The notes under the pieces were generated by a model, which made no database searches, had not been told where the DNA came from, and saw only the letters and a list, made by a program, of their open reading frames with translations. A stretch of 64,000 nt of DNA, taken from Capitulum mitella (taxonomy: Eukaryota > Arthropoda > Thecostraca > Pollicipedomorpha > Pollicipedidae). The position numbers and the translations under genes are program-made. The stretch's first letter is position 1. Each line of letters starts with the position of its first letter. This document shows positions 21,283-34,600 of the stretch, in pieces. The stretch spans positions 21,733,822-21,797,821 of the forward strand of contig CP099842.1 in assembly GCA_030062745.1 (NCBI GenBank). Direction: 5' to 3'.

Positions 21283-21291
21283 TTTATTAAA
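21283..21291. terminator. TTTATTAAA: possible poly(A) signal on both strands
   Basis: ATTAAA at 21286-21291 is 62 bases after the astacin stop. The same bases give AATAAA on the - strand (21288-21283), in a suitable direction for the convergent PHD-finger gene if its last exon is the one at 22557-22687. Use on either strand is inferred. Confidence 0.35.
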
Positions 21292-21537
21292 AAAGTGGTC
21301 CAAACGTAGCCAGCGGGGTCAAGGCCGAAGCACAGGAGACTATCACCGAACGAGAATGGGGCCCGCCACATGCGAAACACGGTGTCTACATCATGCAGAA
21401 CGATACACGTCAGCTACCGCACAATTTCAAGACAGAAAACACAACACAGAGAGACCTAATACTGCATTGTCCACCGTCCAAACACCACCCAGACATTTCA
21501 TACACGCAGGCTTCCTTCTCTTCGCACGACTTATTTA

Positions 21538-21543
21538 AATAAA
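21538..21543 (+). terminator. Candidate AATAAA poly(A) signal for the astacin gene
   Basis: A canonical AATAAA 314 bases after the astacin stop, in AT-rich sequence. It competes with the nearer ATTAAA at 21286. Confidence 0.35.
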
Positions 21544-22329
21544 CGACGCGGACGACGAGCAGTTTTCGGTGGCGTCGTCAGAGTCTTTTCGGGCCGCTTC
21601 AGCCGTCTCCACCCGGGCCGGGGATTGTTCGCCAAAGTCACCGCTTGACAACTGCCTGGCGCGGTACACAAAGACCTCACGATAAAACCCCCAGCCCCGT
21701 CCTTTCACAGAGTCGAGCGAACCAACATTTGTCAGCTGGGGCGCCAAAGCGGGCACAACAATCTCCGTGCGCCGCCCGAGCCCCGCACGCTTCAGCGCGC
21801 CCTTTGTAGACTGCCGGCGCCGCCGCCCAATACCAGGGACAAAACCGAGCCTGTCACAGCGGCCACCGGCCGCCTCGGCGGGCACGTCAGAGACGCGCTG
21901 ACGCGCCGCACGTCAGTGCTCGTCTGCGGTCGCCAGGAGCCTAGCGGCGCCGGGTGAGGCCTTCTGGAGGTTTGCGGGGCAGGAGAGGTGGCTGCCGGTA
22001 ACGGTGAGTGGATCTGGAGAGGTGACCGTCGAGTCGTTTCCAGCTGGCGATGCCATTTCCGAAAGTGAAGAAGATTATCCTGCGCCATCAGCCGATCAAA
22101 TCTATCCCGGTAAGGTTTTCCGACACGACAAGCCACTTCTCCCGTTGTACACAGTGTACCTCACGCAGATCATACACATCAACTACACATGTTCCAGCGT
22201 GCGGTCGCATCAAATACCCTTCGGTGGTGCCACCTGCTACCGCTGCGTAGCGCCACCTATCGTGGTCCGATGAAACTATTTTGGATGCCGCCGGTGACAT
22301 GCCGTCAGCAGTTCTGAACACAGCAGAGC

Positions 22330-22556
22330 CGGGTAGAGACAGTTGTACGACCTCATCCCCGGCGAGACAGTATCAGCTGACCTCTTCACCGCCGTGAGAC
22401 AGCCCGTCAAGACAGTCCGCCATCAATCGACTTCTACGCAACGGTATCAGCTGACCTCCATACAGCAATGTGACAGTCCATCGGCTGGCCGCTATACAGA
22501 CCCCATCATCAGCTGAGTTCTACGCCCTCGTCAGGCAGACCGTCATTAGCTGGCTT
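22330..22556. repeat. Degenerate tandem repeat next to the PHD exon
   Basis: Words such as CATCAGCTGA, GACAGTCCGYCATC and TTCTAYRC recur at roughly 45-60-base spacing in four or more diverged copies. The array ends at the stop codon side of the - strand PHD exon. Confidence 0.55.
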
Positions 22557-22687
22557 CTATACGGTGGCGAGACGACCTGTGCGCAGCTGACCGGCGTTTT
22601 TCAGGTTCTGCTTCATCGTCTGCTGCCGCTTCTCTTGGCAGTCGTGGCAGACGAACGCCGCGCCAAAACCCAGACTCTCGATACATT
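22557..22687 (-). CDS. PHD-finger second exon: last ligands and C-terminus
   Basis: Reading the - strand, GCGTCCTCTGTTGCAG precedes AA TGT ATC GAG. The peptide starts CIESLGFGAAFVCHDCQEKR and continues QQTMKQNLKNAG. Cys1, Cys14 and Cys17 supply the final zinc ligands. The frame runs to a stop at 22559-22557. A weak donor (GCCG|GTCAGC near 22598) could instead end the exon earlier, so whether this is the last exon is open. Confidence 0.78.
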
Positions 22688-25600
22688 CTGCAACAGAGGA
22701 CGCAGTGTTAGCGGAATCTGGGATACGACGGGCTGGTCGAGTCTTGCTCGGGTGCATTAGTATGGTATTATGCGCCAGCGGTGAGGTGGCACGAGGCCCG
22801 GACTAAGCACTAAACGGACCGCAGTGGGGCCCGGCCCAAGTGCGTAACACGCCATTATAAGGTACATCACCGCACAGACGAGCTGAGCAATGGACGCCGC
22901 CGTCACTGCGGCGTTCCTCGATGAAGACCCGCCTTAAACGGCCATACTCTCCCATCCAAAACGACAGCCAGTGCACAAACGGATACTCTTGGCCAACGCG
23001 CAGCCACTCTCCATGATGATGATAATTGGGTTTTACAGCGCTTTGGCTACTGCAGCCATTTCGCGCTGGTCACATGGGCTATCTAATCAAGACGTTGATA
23101 TTCATGGCAGGTGCAGCCACTCTCGGTAGCACAGAGCCGGTGGGAAAGTTTCAACAGCAGGCATCTGCAGCACGACTCGAACAAACACCGGCGGTCTCCA
23201 AACCTCGTCCAGCATCCGACAAGAGTGCTTCACGTCCCCAGCGCCGCCACAAGGGCAGCGCGGGCGGCGGCGTCAGGTCAGTGACGCCCCGCGCCGTGCC
23301 CTCTGTCTGGCGGGCGCCCGCCCAGACAGAGGGCACGGACCTCTCTCGATAGGTCCGCAGTCGCCGCCCAGCCCGGTCACACACCCCTCCGTCCGTCCTG
23401 TCCTGGGCGTCCGCGCCAATTAACCGACGACGCTCGCCAGCGGCGCCTAAAAACGCCAGCGCTGCGCGCACCGAACCGGTCTCTGTCCACTCCATCCGCC
23501 ATTCCCGACACACAAAACACCACCCCGGCTTCGGCCGTGGTCTGCGATGATTGGTCGGCTGTCGCAGTGATGGCCGGTGGAGCCAGCTGCCAGGTTCCCT
23601 TTAAATTACGCCGGAATCCGAATGAGATCGTAGCAGTGATGAAAGGAGCGCTGCTTATTGTTGTCAGGATGAGAAATTTCATCACGAGAATCTTTCTCCT
23701 CCCAGTTCGAGAAAGAACTGGACCGATTGACAAATTTGCAAAGCACAACACAACCCGATGTGTCGGCCTACCACAGAAAGCAGCTTCCTCCCGTTATGTT
23801 CAACTGCTACCGAAATCATCTACACCATGAATGTCATACCAACATTTCCGGAGAAACGTGCATCGCTCCGGAAACGGCGGGTAGGGAAATGTTGCGGCGA
23901 CAAACTCACTGCGCGTGCCAGGGAATAACGCATGAACATGAGCGACTTTAACGCCACGGGAAACGGAGACAACGGACGCAGTCGGTCGAGGGAAGTCGGA
24001 TAGAAAAACAGGACTGGACTGCGACAGCGAAGGCGGGAAGGAACAGCCTTGATGTGCTCTTCTCGCCTCCAGCAAGGTGACGAGACTGACGTCACGCTGA
24101 CAGCGGCCCCACAAAACGCACGCATCGTCCTTCGGCGTCCTCCTGAACGGAGGCAGCCGAAGGTCAAGGAACCGGGCCTATGGCCAAGCCCACTACAAAT
24201 CAGCACAGTCAGCGGACAGTGCACCCGGGCGGGAAGGACACGGTGCGGTGATCCATAAACCAACTGCTCTGGGAGCCTACCGGGAACAGGGTGCCACTGA
24301 GGGCTATCGGAGACGATCAGGTATGCGCCGCGCGCGGGATCTCGGTTCAGAACCTCACGGCCAGTGCAGGGGCCTCAGCTTCGCGCGCCGCGCGGGGGTC
24401 AGACACCGCCGCCGGCCACAGGGCCGACACCCCTGCAGTGTCCAGAGGTGACTGCGCCCACCGGAGCACCGACCCCGCTCCGCCGGGGCGGTCAAACGCT
24501 GCCGCCGGCCCCAGGGCGGACACTCCTATAATATGCAGTTGATGAGCTCCCAAAGCACTGATGGCATCCTGCCGGCGCGGTCAAACGCTGCCAGCGGCCG
24601 CAGGGCAGACACTCCTGCAGTGTACAATTGACTGCGCTCTCCAGAGCACTGACCCCACCCCGCCGGGGCGGTCAGACACCACCGCCGGCCACAGGACGGG
24701 GGAGGGGACATTCCAGCGCCTGTCGATCCCAGCTCTGACCGGGCCGACGGAGGGCAGGTCAAAGCCCCGCCGTGGCAGGGCGGGGGGAGGGTCAGAACTC
24801 CGGCCGGGTCACCGTCCGCCCAAGGTCGCCACAGACGCTGCGTCACCGGGGCTGGCCGGCCGGCTCTCCGCGGGCCCGACAGGCCCGACCTTCCGCCGGC
24901 CGGCCGGCCGGGCGGCGCCGCTCCAAGGTGAGCCGGTGTCATCCCCGGACCGGGGCGGCGCCCGCGGCCGCCGCGCCGGCGCATCCGGGCTAGCCGACGG
25001 CCGACGGCGGCCGCCACCGAACAAACAATACACCAGGGAGGGCGCCGCCGGCGTTCGCCGCTTGACCTCTTCTGTCCTTCAACTGAGTCCCTGCCTTAAG
25101 CGCAGCACCGGAACGGCTGCAGCGCCCCGCAACGGGCTCCTCTGTTGCATCCCTGTCCTATGGCCGTGGCGCGCTGTTTGTTCGGGTACGGGCGCCGACG
25201 GCTGCTGTCGCGAGTCCTGGCTGTGTGTTGTCCCTGCCCGGCAATGGGCTCTTTTGTTGTAACCTTATTCTTACCTTCCATTCCGGAGGCGTCTCTCGCT
25301 TGGGCGCAGCGTTCTCTAGGCGAAAAAGCTCAGCTGAGGAATGGCTGTCTCGTTCTTAAATTCTGCATCCTTAGTCCCAATCATTGTCTGAGTCGCTAGC
25401 GTTCAGGCCTGTTAACGCCCCTTTTACGTATATATTTTTTTCGTTTGCGAAAAAGCCTCGGTGCGATGAGGATGCACATACGTATGTACGATACCAACAA
25501 CCGCTCACTTCAGCTGTGGACAGCACCACCATCCACTGAGCGTTAGCCGTACACAGCGGCCCCTGCATTCTGCCACTGCCGTAAGCCACCGACTTCAGCC

Positions 25601-28600
25601 ACTGACGTCAGCCGATCAGCCCACCATCCGGGACGGGGTGTCCGACCACGGACAGGACGGCCGGCACGTTCAGCAGGAAAAGTGCTTCGCGTGACCGTAG
25701 GCGGCACCTAGCACGGACGCGTTGCATCACAAATCCAATATGCCAGAGGAAAAAGGGCATAGACGCTGGGAATTTTGTACTGCATGCTTTTTACAACGCA
25801 CTCGTACCAGTACATTCGAAAAACATGAAAAGACGAGTAAAACGTACATCAAACTATCATATGACTGCACTGTGCCCTCTATTTTTTTTTAAGACGTTCA
25901 AGTTTTGCTTTTTATTTCCTTTTATACTGGCTGTGTACTCATCTCGAGAGAATTACATAAAACAATTCCGATTAAAATAACGGAAAATGTTACGATGTCA
26001 ATAAATTTATCTGCAACTTCCTCATGGAAACTACCTGTTTCCACAAGAAACATCGGGTTTGATCGGGTCTTGGTGTTTGGGGGGGGGGGCCTTATTCACG
26101 TGCCTTCTGTTTTAAACAAGCATGAATTCAGGCAAAGAGTGGGGTTTTAAGAGTTTTTATGTCCCTTGGATTAACAAACCAGTGAAATTCCTTCATCGTT
26201 CGGCATGTACGAAATCCGTACCTAATCAAGGACACTTAAGAGCGTGATACAGGTGAATAAGAACGTCGGTATCATGTTAACATAAACTTTAGACGTAAAG
26301 TATAAAGTAGTGCCAATGACAAAAAGACGAGCACATGACAGTCCGGCAAGGACAATATAGGAGACGGGCTCGAAGATTATTCTCACGTTGTCGTTTACCA
26401 GACAGGGTATCCAAACAATAACTGGTTAGTGGCGGGCGGTTTTATGTTGCATCACACACTCTGACAAGGCTGCAGGAACGTGGCTGAAGTCAAATGTCAG
26501 CTATTTGGATGGTAACAGTAAAGCTGTGGAGCACGGAGAAATGTCAGTGCACTGAAAAGCATCTGTGGCGCTATTCAGCGGCACCAATAGCAGCCCTGCG
26601 AGATAAACAGTTGCCACATGTTTTGCCACGTCACAAATCGAGCCACCGTGACGAAATCTGGCAACACCAGACCATGGTGACGCATCACGACCTCTCGTGG
26701 CAAAGATACATGACGTGCCTCCAGGAGCTGCTCCGAATATCTGGCCTCCCGCCACATCTTGCAGGAGGCGTATTGCCAAACAACGTTCCGAGAGCAGAGA
26801 TCAACAGTAACGGGCCATCGGGGGCCCGGTCGAATAAGCCGATGTTGGGACCCCATGTGACGCTGAGCCCGGTGTGGCGCTATCACCCTCTGAATGTAGA
26901 TCACCACCAGAGGCTCTGATCCGGGACTGTGAAGAACAGCAGTGTGCTTGCTCGCCATCCCTGTTGAGGGCACGTAATACGCTAGTTTACGACCCACGCT
27001 AGCGGCCAGAGCGTTCCCGACTAGTACGCAGCTTCCAGCGGAGCAGCCGAGCGGCATTTTTGAGACGGCTTCCTCGGCGCACGCCACATCAAGGCCGAGG
27101 ACAGGGCTAGTCCGCGGTCTTATCTGAGCGGTTATCACTCACCAAACGTGTGCACAGCAGAGTGGCTCTACTGCCAGCGTATCGCGGATCACGCCACCCG
27201 ACACACTAAGTAAATCATTCGGTATTTTCGTTAATAATGACAGCGGCGGCGACCGATTACTCAGACAAAAGACGCCGGGAGAGAGGGCCGGAGACAAACA
27301 GGACACTAATAGCGCACATCCAACAAAAACACCCTCCCGCATCGTTTCGGCTGGCGGCGTGCTCCGCCACTGGGAGCCGCGCCTCCGAAGGTGACGGCGC
27401 CGGCGGCCACGTGAAGCAACAGCGGCGGCGCGCCGTCGGGACCGGCGCGGGGCCGCCATTAACCACCGCCCGCGTCACGGCCGCCCTTAATGGTGCGCTC
27501 CGGAGACAAGGAGCGCGACAGAAGGCCGCCGCCGTAATTGATGCCCAGTTTTTCGGGGCGATTCGTGGCGTGTGCCGCCGTCCCGCGTGCCGGCGGGCCG
27601 CCGCTGAACGCCCCGGGCGGACGGGGCCAGTCGACCGTGGCGGAGCACACAGGAGCCCGCTGCGCCTGCAGCCGGAGGCGGTCAACCCGCGCCGGCTCCA
27701 TTCAGGGCGGTCCTGCCGCACACCCAGGTGGCGACGGTCCCCGGCCAGCGCCTGGTCCTGACGTCCCCTCAAAATGTACCGGGTCCGCTGCAGGGCCATG
27801 GTGAAGCCGCCACACGAATCGATGCTAGGACTGGATATTATTTTCGTAGTTTTGAGGATCTGCGTTCTACAATCGACTGGCGACTATGAGATGCCCACAG
27901 ATTTTATATCACCTAATATAAAATCTAGAGTCAGGACCCTGGAGACAAATCAAATGAAAATGGGGCTGAAAGCCCGCGTTGTCGGCCGATCAGCCGGCGA
28001 AGCGCTGGTCTTTCCGTCCTCGCAGGGCGGGTTCGATGCTGGGCCCGCGTGTGGCAGCTGGCCAACACAGAGCAATGCCGACTATCAGACGGTCGTGTCT
28101 CATAACTTCACAGTATGTTCAGCCTTCGCCACAAAATGAGCCGACACCTGAAATTACACAATCTGCAACGAGGTTCCGCATCCGTGCAACAAGCTCTGGT
28201 CAAATCATTACCCTAGCATGTCCGTGATACGAAACTGATGCAGCACAAATACCGCCGATATCAGTCCGTACGTGATGGAAGTAACCGGCAGCAAAAGAGA
28301 AGGTGAACAGATCCAGACCAGTTTCTTCCGTCTCGCCTGAGGCCAGCCCCAGACGGGACGCCGGGCGGTGCCTTCTCAGCCGTCAGATGCCGCAGTGGGC
28401 CGCCGCTCTTACCCAGCGCCGACAGCCGGCAGCGCGGCCGCCCGTGCTGTCCGACCCGACGGCGGCCGCGCTAGCCGCGAGCTTTGGCTTTAGCTGCGTT
28501 AGCTGCCACGTTAGAAGCGAGGGTCTGGCATGTCCCGATACAGGACACAATTTACACGTAACCGAAAGGAGCGCGAGTAAGGATGTTGCACACCGATAAG

Positions 28601-31600
28601 GATGATTCCTGATATTTTTGGGTAGGCGATGGTACAACCTGCATTAAGATGACAGTAATCAGAGTTTCGGCAGCACGCGACGTATGCCATATGTCTGACT
28701 GCTACCAAAGCCGTGGATGCTCCCAGTATTGTTACGAACGAGACAACACTAGAACAGCTGCCAACAACGAGATGCGCTTGGTGTATTCATCAGCAGTGCT
28801 ACTCTACCTGCTTAACAGTTTTTACTGGCCTTCACATCTTGCTGGCTGCTTATAAAGTAATTTCCACTGCCTTTACATTGCAATTAGATTGCATCCACAA
28901 GGGCTGCACGCACGCAAGAATGCAATCGTATATACTTACTGAAATTAAACATCAGAATTTGACGGAGGATTTCAAAATAATCCGCCAACTTCATACGGAT
29001 TACAAACCGCACGGTTTTCATTTACAGAACAGTCCGCAGCCTGCGACCACAGGTTTCCGCCGCAAGACTCACAACGTCGACTGGCGACCACCACATGCAA
29101 AGGCGATTTTTTCCAGTGCAAAGGCGAACACATGGTTTTGCACATTACCACGCCAGCGACACGCCAGATGTTAAAAAAAAAACACTCCCGCGGCAGCTTA
29201 CACACCCGAAACCTTGACAAGTTAATAATTTGGATTTTCGGACGCAGTGACGAGCCGTTCAAGGCCTTCAGCACGGAGCCACTGGTAGATCCGTGTAGAC
29301 ACTGCCAGTGTCGGCGCTCACTGGAGGCTGGTTCTCACAGCTGCGCCCACGAACGCCAAGCCAACACCAGTCGACTGCCGGTGCGCGGAAACGTGACGGA
29401 GAGGCGGCGGTGCGTCCGGCCCGGCCTCGTCGGGTCAAACAGTGCGAAGGCGGGAATCAATACTGGCCCGCCGTTGTCCCGTCGGCGCGCCAGGGCCGCC
29501 CATGGCCGCGCGCGACCGGCGGCGCATCCGCCTGTCGGAACACGGGCCGGAAGAGGGCCGAGACGAGGTCACGACCGTCTTCAGCCCACGGCCGACTCGA
29601 GGGGGAGAAAATTATACCGCCCGCACCGCCAGTTAGTCGCATCACAGCCTGAACATCGGACGTTCAAATAACAGTTCACGGGACGGACCAAAAGTGGCGG
29701 AAAGACGAAGGACAGAAAGAAGTCACCACAAGAATCGGCCCAAGGGATAGAAACCCGTGCGCTTTATGACCAGATATAACCACGATATCACTAGCCGGCA
29801 TTAGCCTTGCCGCCATCTGGCTGCCCCCGTTACGTCGGGTACCCCGTGCGTGCGTCAGTGTGTGGAGGTTCCTTGCAACGTTACTAGCGTATTATTTCTT
29901 CATGCTTCAAATCGCTACATGCATTTCTTATTTAGTCGCGAGCATATGTTGTTACGTGTACTAGTTGGAAAATCCGGTGTTTGGCCGATTCTGTTCTCCT
30001 AGTCCATCCTCCCCCTCTCAATTATTTCCTAGCGCTTCGCGCTCGAACGTGCGATCCCCTTTGCGGACCGCGTCGTACCTATTTAAGAAATTTCTCTTAG
30101 TGTTCCTGCTTACAAAAACAATGGATTGATACACCTATCAGGTAGTGATTTGCCTTCTATGCTTCGGATTTGCACGCCATTACATGAACATGCATCCATA
30201 CGTCACCCCGATCTATCGCTGGTGGCGGCATGTTGACCGTGAACGAACGTCACGTGACACTACCACGTGACCTTCTGAGCCACTTTCCCCGCATAACCGC
30301 CGCCCAGCTGCGGCCACCGACGGATTCGCTCCTCAGTCCCAGCTTCGACACCCATCTGACCTACAATCAGTGGCTGTCTGACGCAACTCCCGACGGAAAA
30401 AAATCAATGACATTCACTAATCACCACGCACCCGATAAGGTGTCACCACTTAACACCCACAACCGAGGCGCCCCGAGCCCCGACTCCAAACGGCCCGGCA
30501 ACGCCGCCACGCCGCCCGGCGCACCCGCGCGTCTGATTCACCCTTACACAACGGACCTCCACGGGTGACGAAACCGGCCGAGGACCGCGTCCTCGCTGCA
30601 TATCTGAGCGACGGTCGTCGCCGGTGGCGGCCGAGTCGCCGTCCCGGCACGGCGGCGCAAGCTCAGCCCGGGAGCAGCCGCTCACCGGCCGCGACGCCGG
30701 CCGACCCTCCAGAGGGCGGCGCCGCGCCGTCCGGTCGGCCCGGGTACGGCCGCCCCGGCGGCGACCGTCGGCAGTCGTCGGACCAATCGAAAGCAGCCGG
30801 CGCCCGGTTGTAAATTACCGCGTTGCCTCATCCGACCAGCCGGATGAACGATCGCCCCTCTGGCACGCCACCCGGTCGAGAGCGGCCGGGTCCCGCCGCC
30901 CACCGGTTTCCCCCGCCCGTCGGCGTCCTTATCTGGTGCAGTGGTCTCTCCACCGTCGAGCTCTGCATCTGGCCCAGCAGCCTTCCCGTCCACCGGCCTC
31001 TGTGCCTGGCACTGCAGCCTTCCCCGACCGTCTGCCAGCGGGCACCCCTCCCTCCCCCGCCGGACGGCCCAGGCGGCGGTGTCCTGCGGCGCCCTGCGGT
31101 CCGGCGCAGCGGGACGCCGGCGGAGGCCCAGCCGGGGCCCCTGCCTGTCCTCCCCTGTCGCCGCCGGGCCAGCCAACGTCCCCGGCCGTATCGTCTGCAC
31201 GGCCGACCGGCGCGCCGGGCGGCCGGCGCAACAGACCAGGCACGCGCGCTGTTGTCCAGCGCTGCCTTCGACCGCGACCCCACCGGCGGCTGCCGTTTCC
31301 GTCGTCCGGCCGGGCCGTCCCCCGGCGGCAGGAGCAAGCCGCCGCCACTCACACCGCACGGCCGACGCCGTCGGCGGAACAGCCGGACCGCCCGGACCGC
31401 CGCCGTCTGCGACCGTCCCGGGGCCGGCGGGTCAGCGCGCCGCAGTCGGTACCGGACCCGGTCGGTGGACCGGCGTCGGCCGGTCCGTTTACGGAGCAGA
31501 CGGCGACCTGCCAGACGCGGCTGAGGTTGACAGCACGCGGCCACCGCCGACGACACCCACAGTCCCGGGATTCTGAAGCAAGCCGGTGGACGAACGCCAG

Positions 31601-34600
31601 CGACACTGAAGGTGACACCAAACGACTCCGTGTTGATGCTATTGTGAAACATGTGCTGCACAGGTGTTTGTTGCAAAGGCACCGTCTGACTGCAGAAATC
31701 ACTGCTTTCCGTCCACGGTCATGAATAGACACGTATCGACCAGTTTGTTTTCAAGGCTGAAATTAGTTTTCCTCGACACCATGGAACGTTTCCAGGAATA
31801 AATAGCACGGCGATTGTGAAAGGAGTGACGTAACTGCGTGACGGAGACCGTCATCTATTTAGTATCCCGTCGATCTCAAAACTGTAATCAATGACACGCA
31901 AATGTGCCTAGTGAGGCATCACGCACCGTCTCTGTTAAAAGCCTGATCGAGCCAAGACAGGTTACAAGACTCACTGCTACATCACGATAAACATGCAGAC
32001 ATACATCACGCGTGGTACTCCACGACTTCTGGATGGTCCAAAAACTGATATGGGCACCAGTGTCCGTCGACTTGGCGCAACATATGATAATGATGGGCAG
32101 TCAGACACCCTTGTTTGCCTTCAGTCGTTGAATGTCATGTTCTTAACGAAGGCAAGGCGGATGCATGGGAATGACGCGGCAATAAACCACCCTGGAATAT
32201 ACGAATCTTTTAAGAGATAACGACCTTCACCGAGGGCGTGGTTCGCAAATGGCGCTCGGAACCGCTGGGAGTCGCACGCGGTTCGAGGTTTCCACCCCGC
32301 CCTGTTCAGATGAGCGAGGTCGACGCTCCGCTCCGCCCCCGGGCCGCCATGACGGCCGGTTTCTGAGGCTGCGCTCTGGCCGCGGTCGGCCGTCTTCAGT
32401 CGGCCCGTCCGTGGCTCCCGGCGCCGGGCACCGGGGCAGGCCCTGCCGAGGCGGCGGCAGGGCAGAGCCAGGCCTCCGCCCGCCGGCCAGTCTAGCGCCG
32501 ACTGGCAGCCGCTGGCCAGTTCGGCAGAGCCAGACCTCCGCCCGGCCGACCGGCTTCACATCGACAACGTCTGCCGCTGACCAGTTACTTAACGAATCCT
32601 TTGGCCGCGTCACTAATCGTCGCAACCTGCCGTCCCCGTTTTCACACTGGAGCTTGTGCGTCTTGCGCAACCGGTGGAACAAGAGCCGGAAGCCTCAAAA
32701 TCCCGAGCAAAACGGCAGCCAACTGCTTCATATAGCGACCGCGTCAAGTCCGCGTCCACATGAAACCATTAACTTCAGACGACTGAGAAGGGGGAGAAAG
32801 TCCATCAGCATCCGTTGTCAGGAGTGGGCGGACCGATGACAAGGACGGCATTACGTAGGGAAGCGGCAGACGTGCCGGTTTCAATGTCACAACTGACAAC
32901 CGGTCCGGCTGACAGGGCCGGAGAGCATCCTGTTCTCTGCCCCTGACGTCACATCAGTAACAGGCTGAACCGCCGCCAGAGTGAAACGTTTACGGTCTCT
33001 TGGAAAAGAAAACGAAACAATTCTCTCGCCGCATCGCATCCTTACGGCGTTTTAAGAACGATGAGGTGTCCCGTTTTCTGGTAGGAAAACAAAAAATGTC
33101 GATGTGCATAAATTCATTTCGCGGGAAACCATCAGTTATGTTCCCATTACTGTAAAAAACTACTCTGGCATTCAGAAAAGGAAAAGAGCCGTTTCCACGT
33201 GTAATAACCCCTTTCGAAGAGAACCATTGTCCAGTTGGTTGTATACCTCCCACTGATGACAAGTTGATGTTGGACGCATTCTCAAATACCACGCCGATTT
33301 AGTGAGAGCTCAGAGAGCAAGCGGCAGCACGCCTGGAGCTGAATGAAAGCCACCTACAACAGTAAATCTCAGAACGCTGCGCTGAAGCAAAGTCGCTGTA
33401 ATCTCCACACTGTCGGGGAGCACTGCCATAAACAGGCCGACGAGCTGGAAGTCTTAACCCGCCCCGTACCAGTGGTCAGATCCACTTTCCAAGTACGGGG
33501 GAGGGGGCGGTGTTTGAACACTCCCACTCTAACTCACGAACCATGTATCGGAGGAAGATGAAAGACACATCATCGGAAAGCACTTGAAGAGCACAGTTCA
33601 AAACCTGTGGCATTTCTGAAAATTGCCAAAATTTCAAAAAAATTTAGCCGAAAAATTCAGAATTTAGGTTTTTTGTTTCTTAATAGCTCTGCAAATAATC
33701 CATATTCTGCCGCTAATTATGCCTTGCACGTCAAACAATCTGTTTTAAAGTAAATTTACCTCTTTTTGACCTTCAGCGCGAGTCAGGTCAGGTCACGTCA
33801 TCGTTCCAAAATGGTACATTTGTAAAATGTACGTCCTCGTTTTCTTCTCATTGATGGGCGCGTTTTTACGGCTAATTTGCAATTAAGAGGGTGCTGGTCA
33901 GATACCCAAGCACACTATTGATACCCAAGCACGATTTCAGGTTGAACCAAAGGTCAGCTGAGGTCAATTTAGGCCAAATTTCCAAATGGAACGAGCCGAA
34001 AAATTCAAAGTTTTAGTGGGATCTACGTAACGAATGGAATATTTTTCAGAGTTCAGGATGGGTCCATAGATGCTAAGAACGAGGACATCAGCCGACAGCC
34101 TCTGACACCACTTGATGCGCCTGCCGTGGGGAAGAGTAAGTAACGTGCACATGACCATGCAGGAATTTTCTTTTACTGGAGCCTTCTTGTCGCGGCTCAT
34201 CTCTAGCGTTGCTTTTACACATTGCAATGACCCATTCAAGGCCACAACAAACTCAAGTGCATTGCTCAGGTCAACAACAGTCACTGGCCTCTAATGACCT
34301 CGATTTGCCCTACAGTGTGAGATCAGATTATTTTGGACCCTAAATTCGAGTTCGACATCTGTTTTAACCATATCCAGATGCAAATTACCACTTCTGGACA
34401 AAAAGTTTGGGTTTATAACATGCACCCATATTGGTGGGTCATGACCTGAGCCAAGGTCACGGGTGTTCTGGTGACATGATGGTAGCACATGTGAGGAGTC
34501 ATGCTGCTGATAATATCTGAGCACCACAATCCCGTCAAAATCCGCTCCAATTTAGACAAGGTCTCAAAAAGGGGTTAAAACTGATCTGACCTCATGTCAC

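Larger units (their letters stand above)
21225..22556. other. Convergent 3' region between the astacin and PHD genes
   Basis: Contains the poly(A) candidates above and otherwise no supported gene. Positions 22330-22560 hold a degenerate tandem repeat with ATCAGCTGAC / TTCTATACGG words, lying immediately beyond the stop of the PHD exon on the - strand. Confidence 0.5.

Noticed and set aside
19689..21380. 563-codon open frame on the - strand opposite the astacin exon
   Set aside because: It is the complement of a very GC3-rich coding exon; the product is His/Ala/Arg/Val low complexity with no domain, while the + strand has a full astacin active site.
30624..31724. 366-codon + strand frame
   Set aside because: Arg/Pro/Ala-rich, and several other frames on both strands are equally open; no domain, no splice-supported ends.
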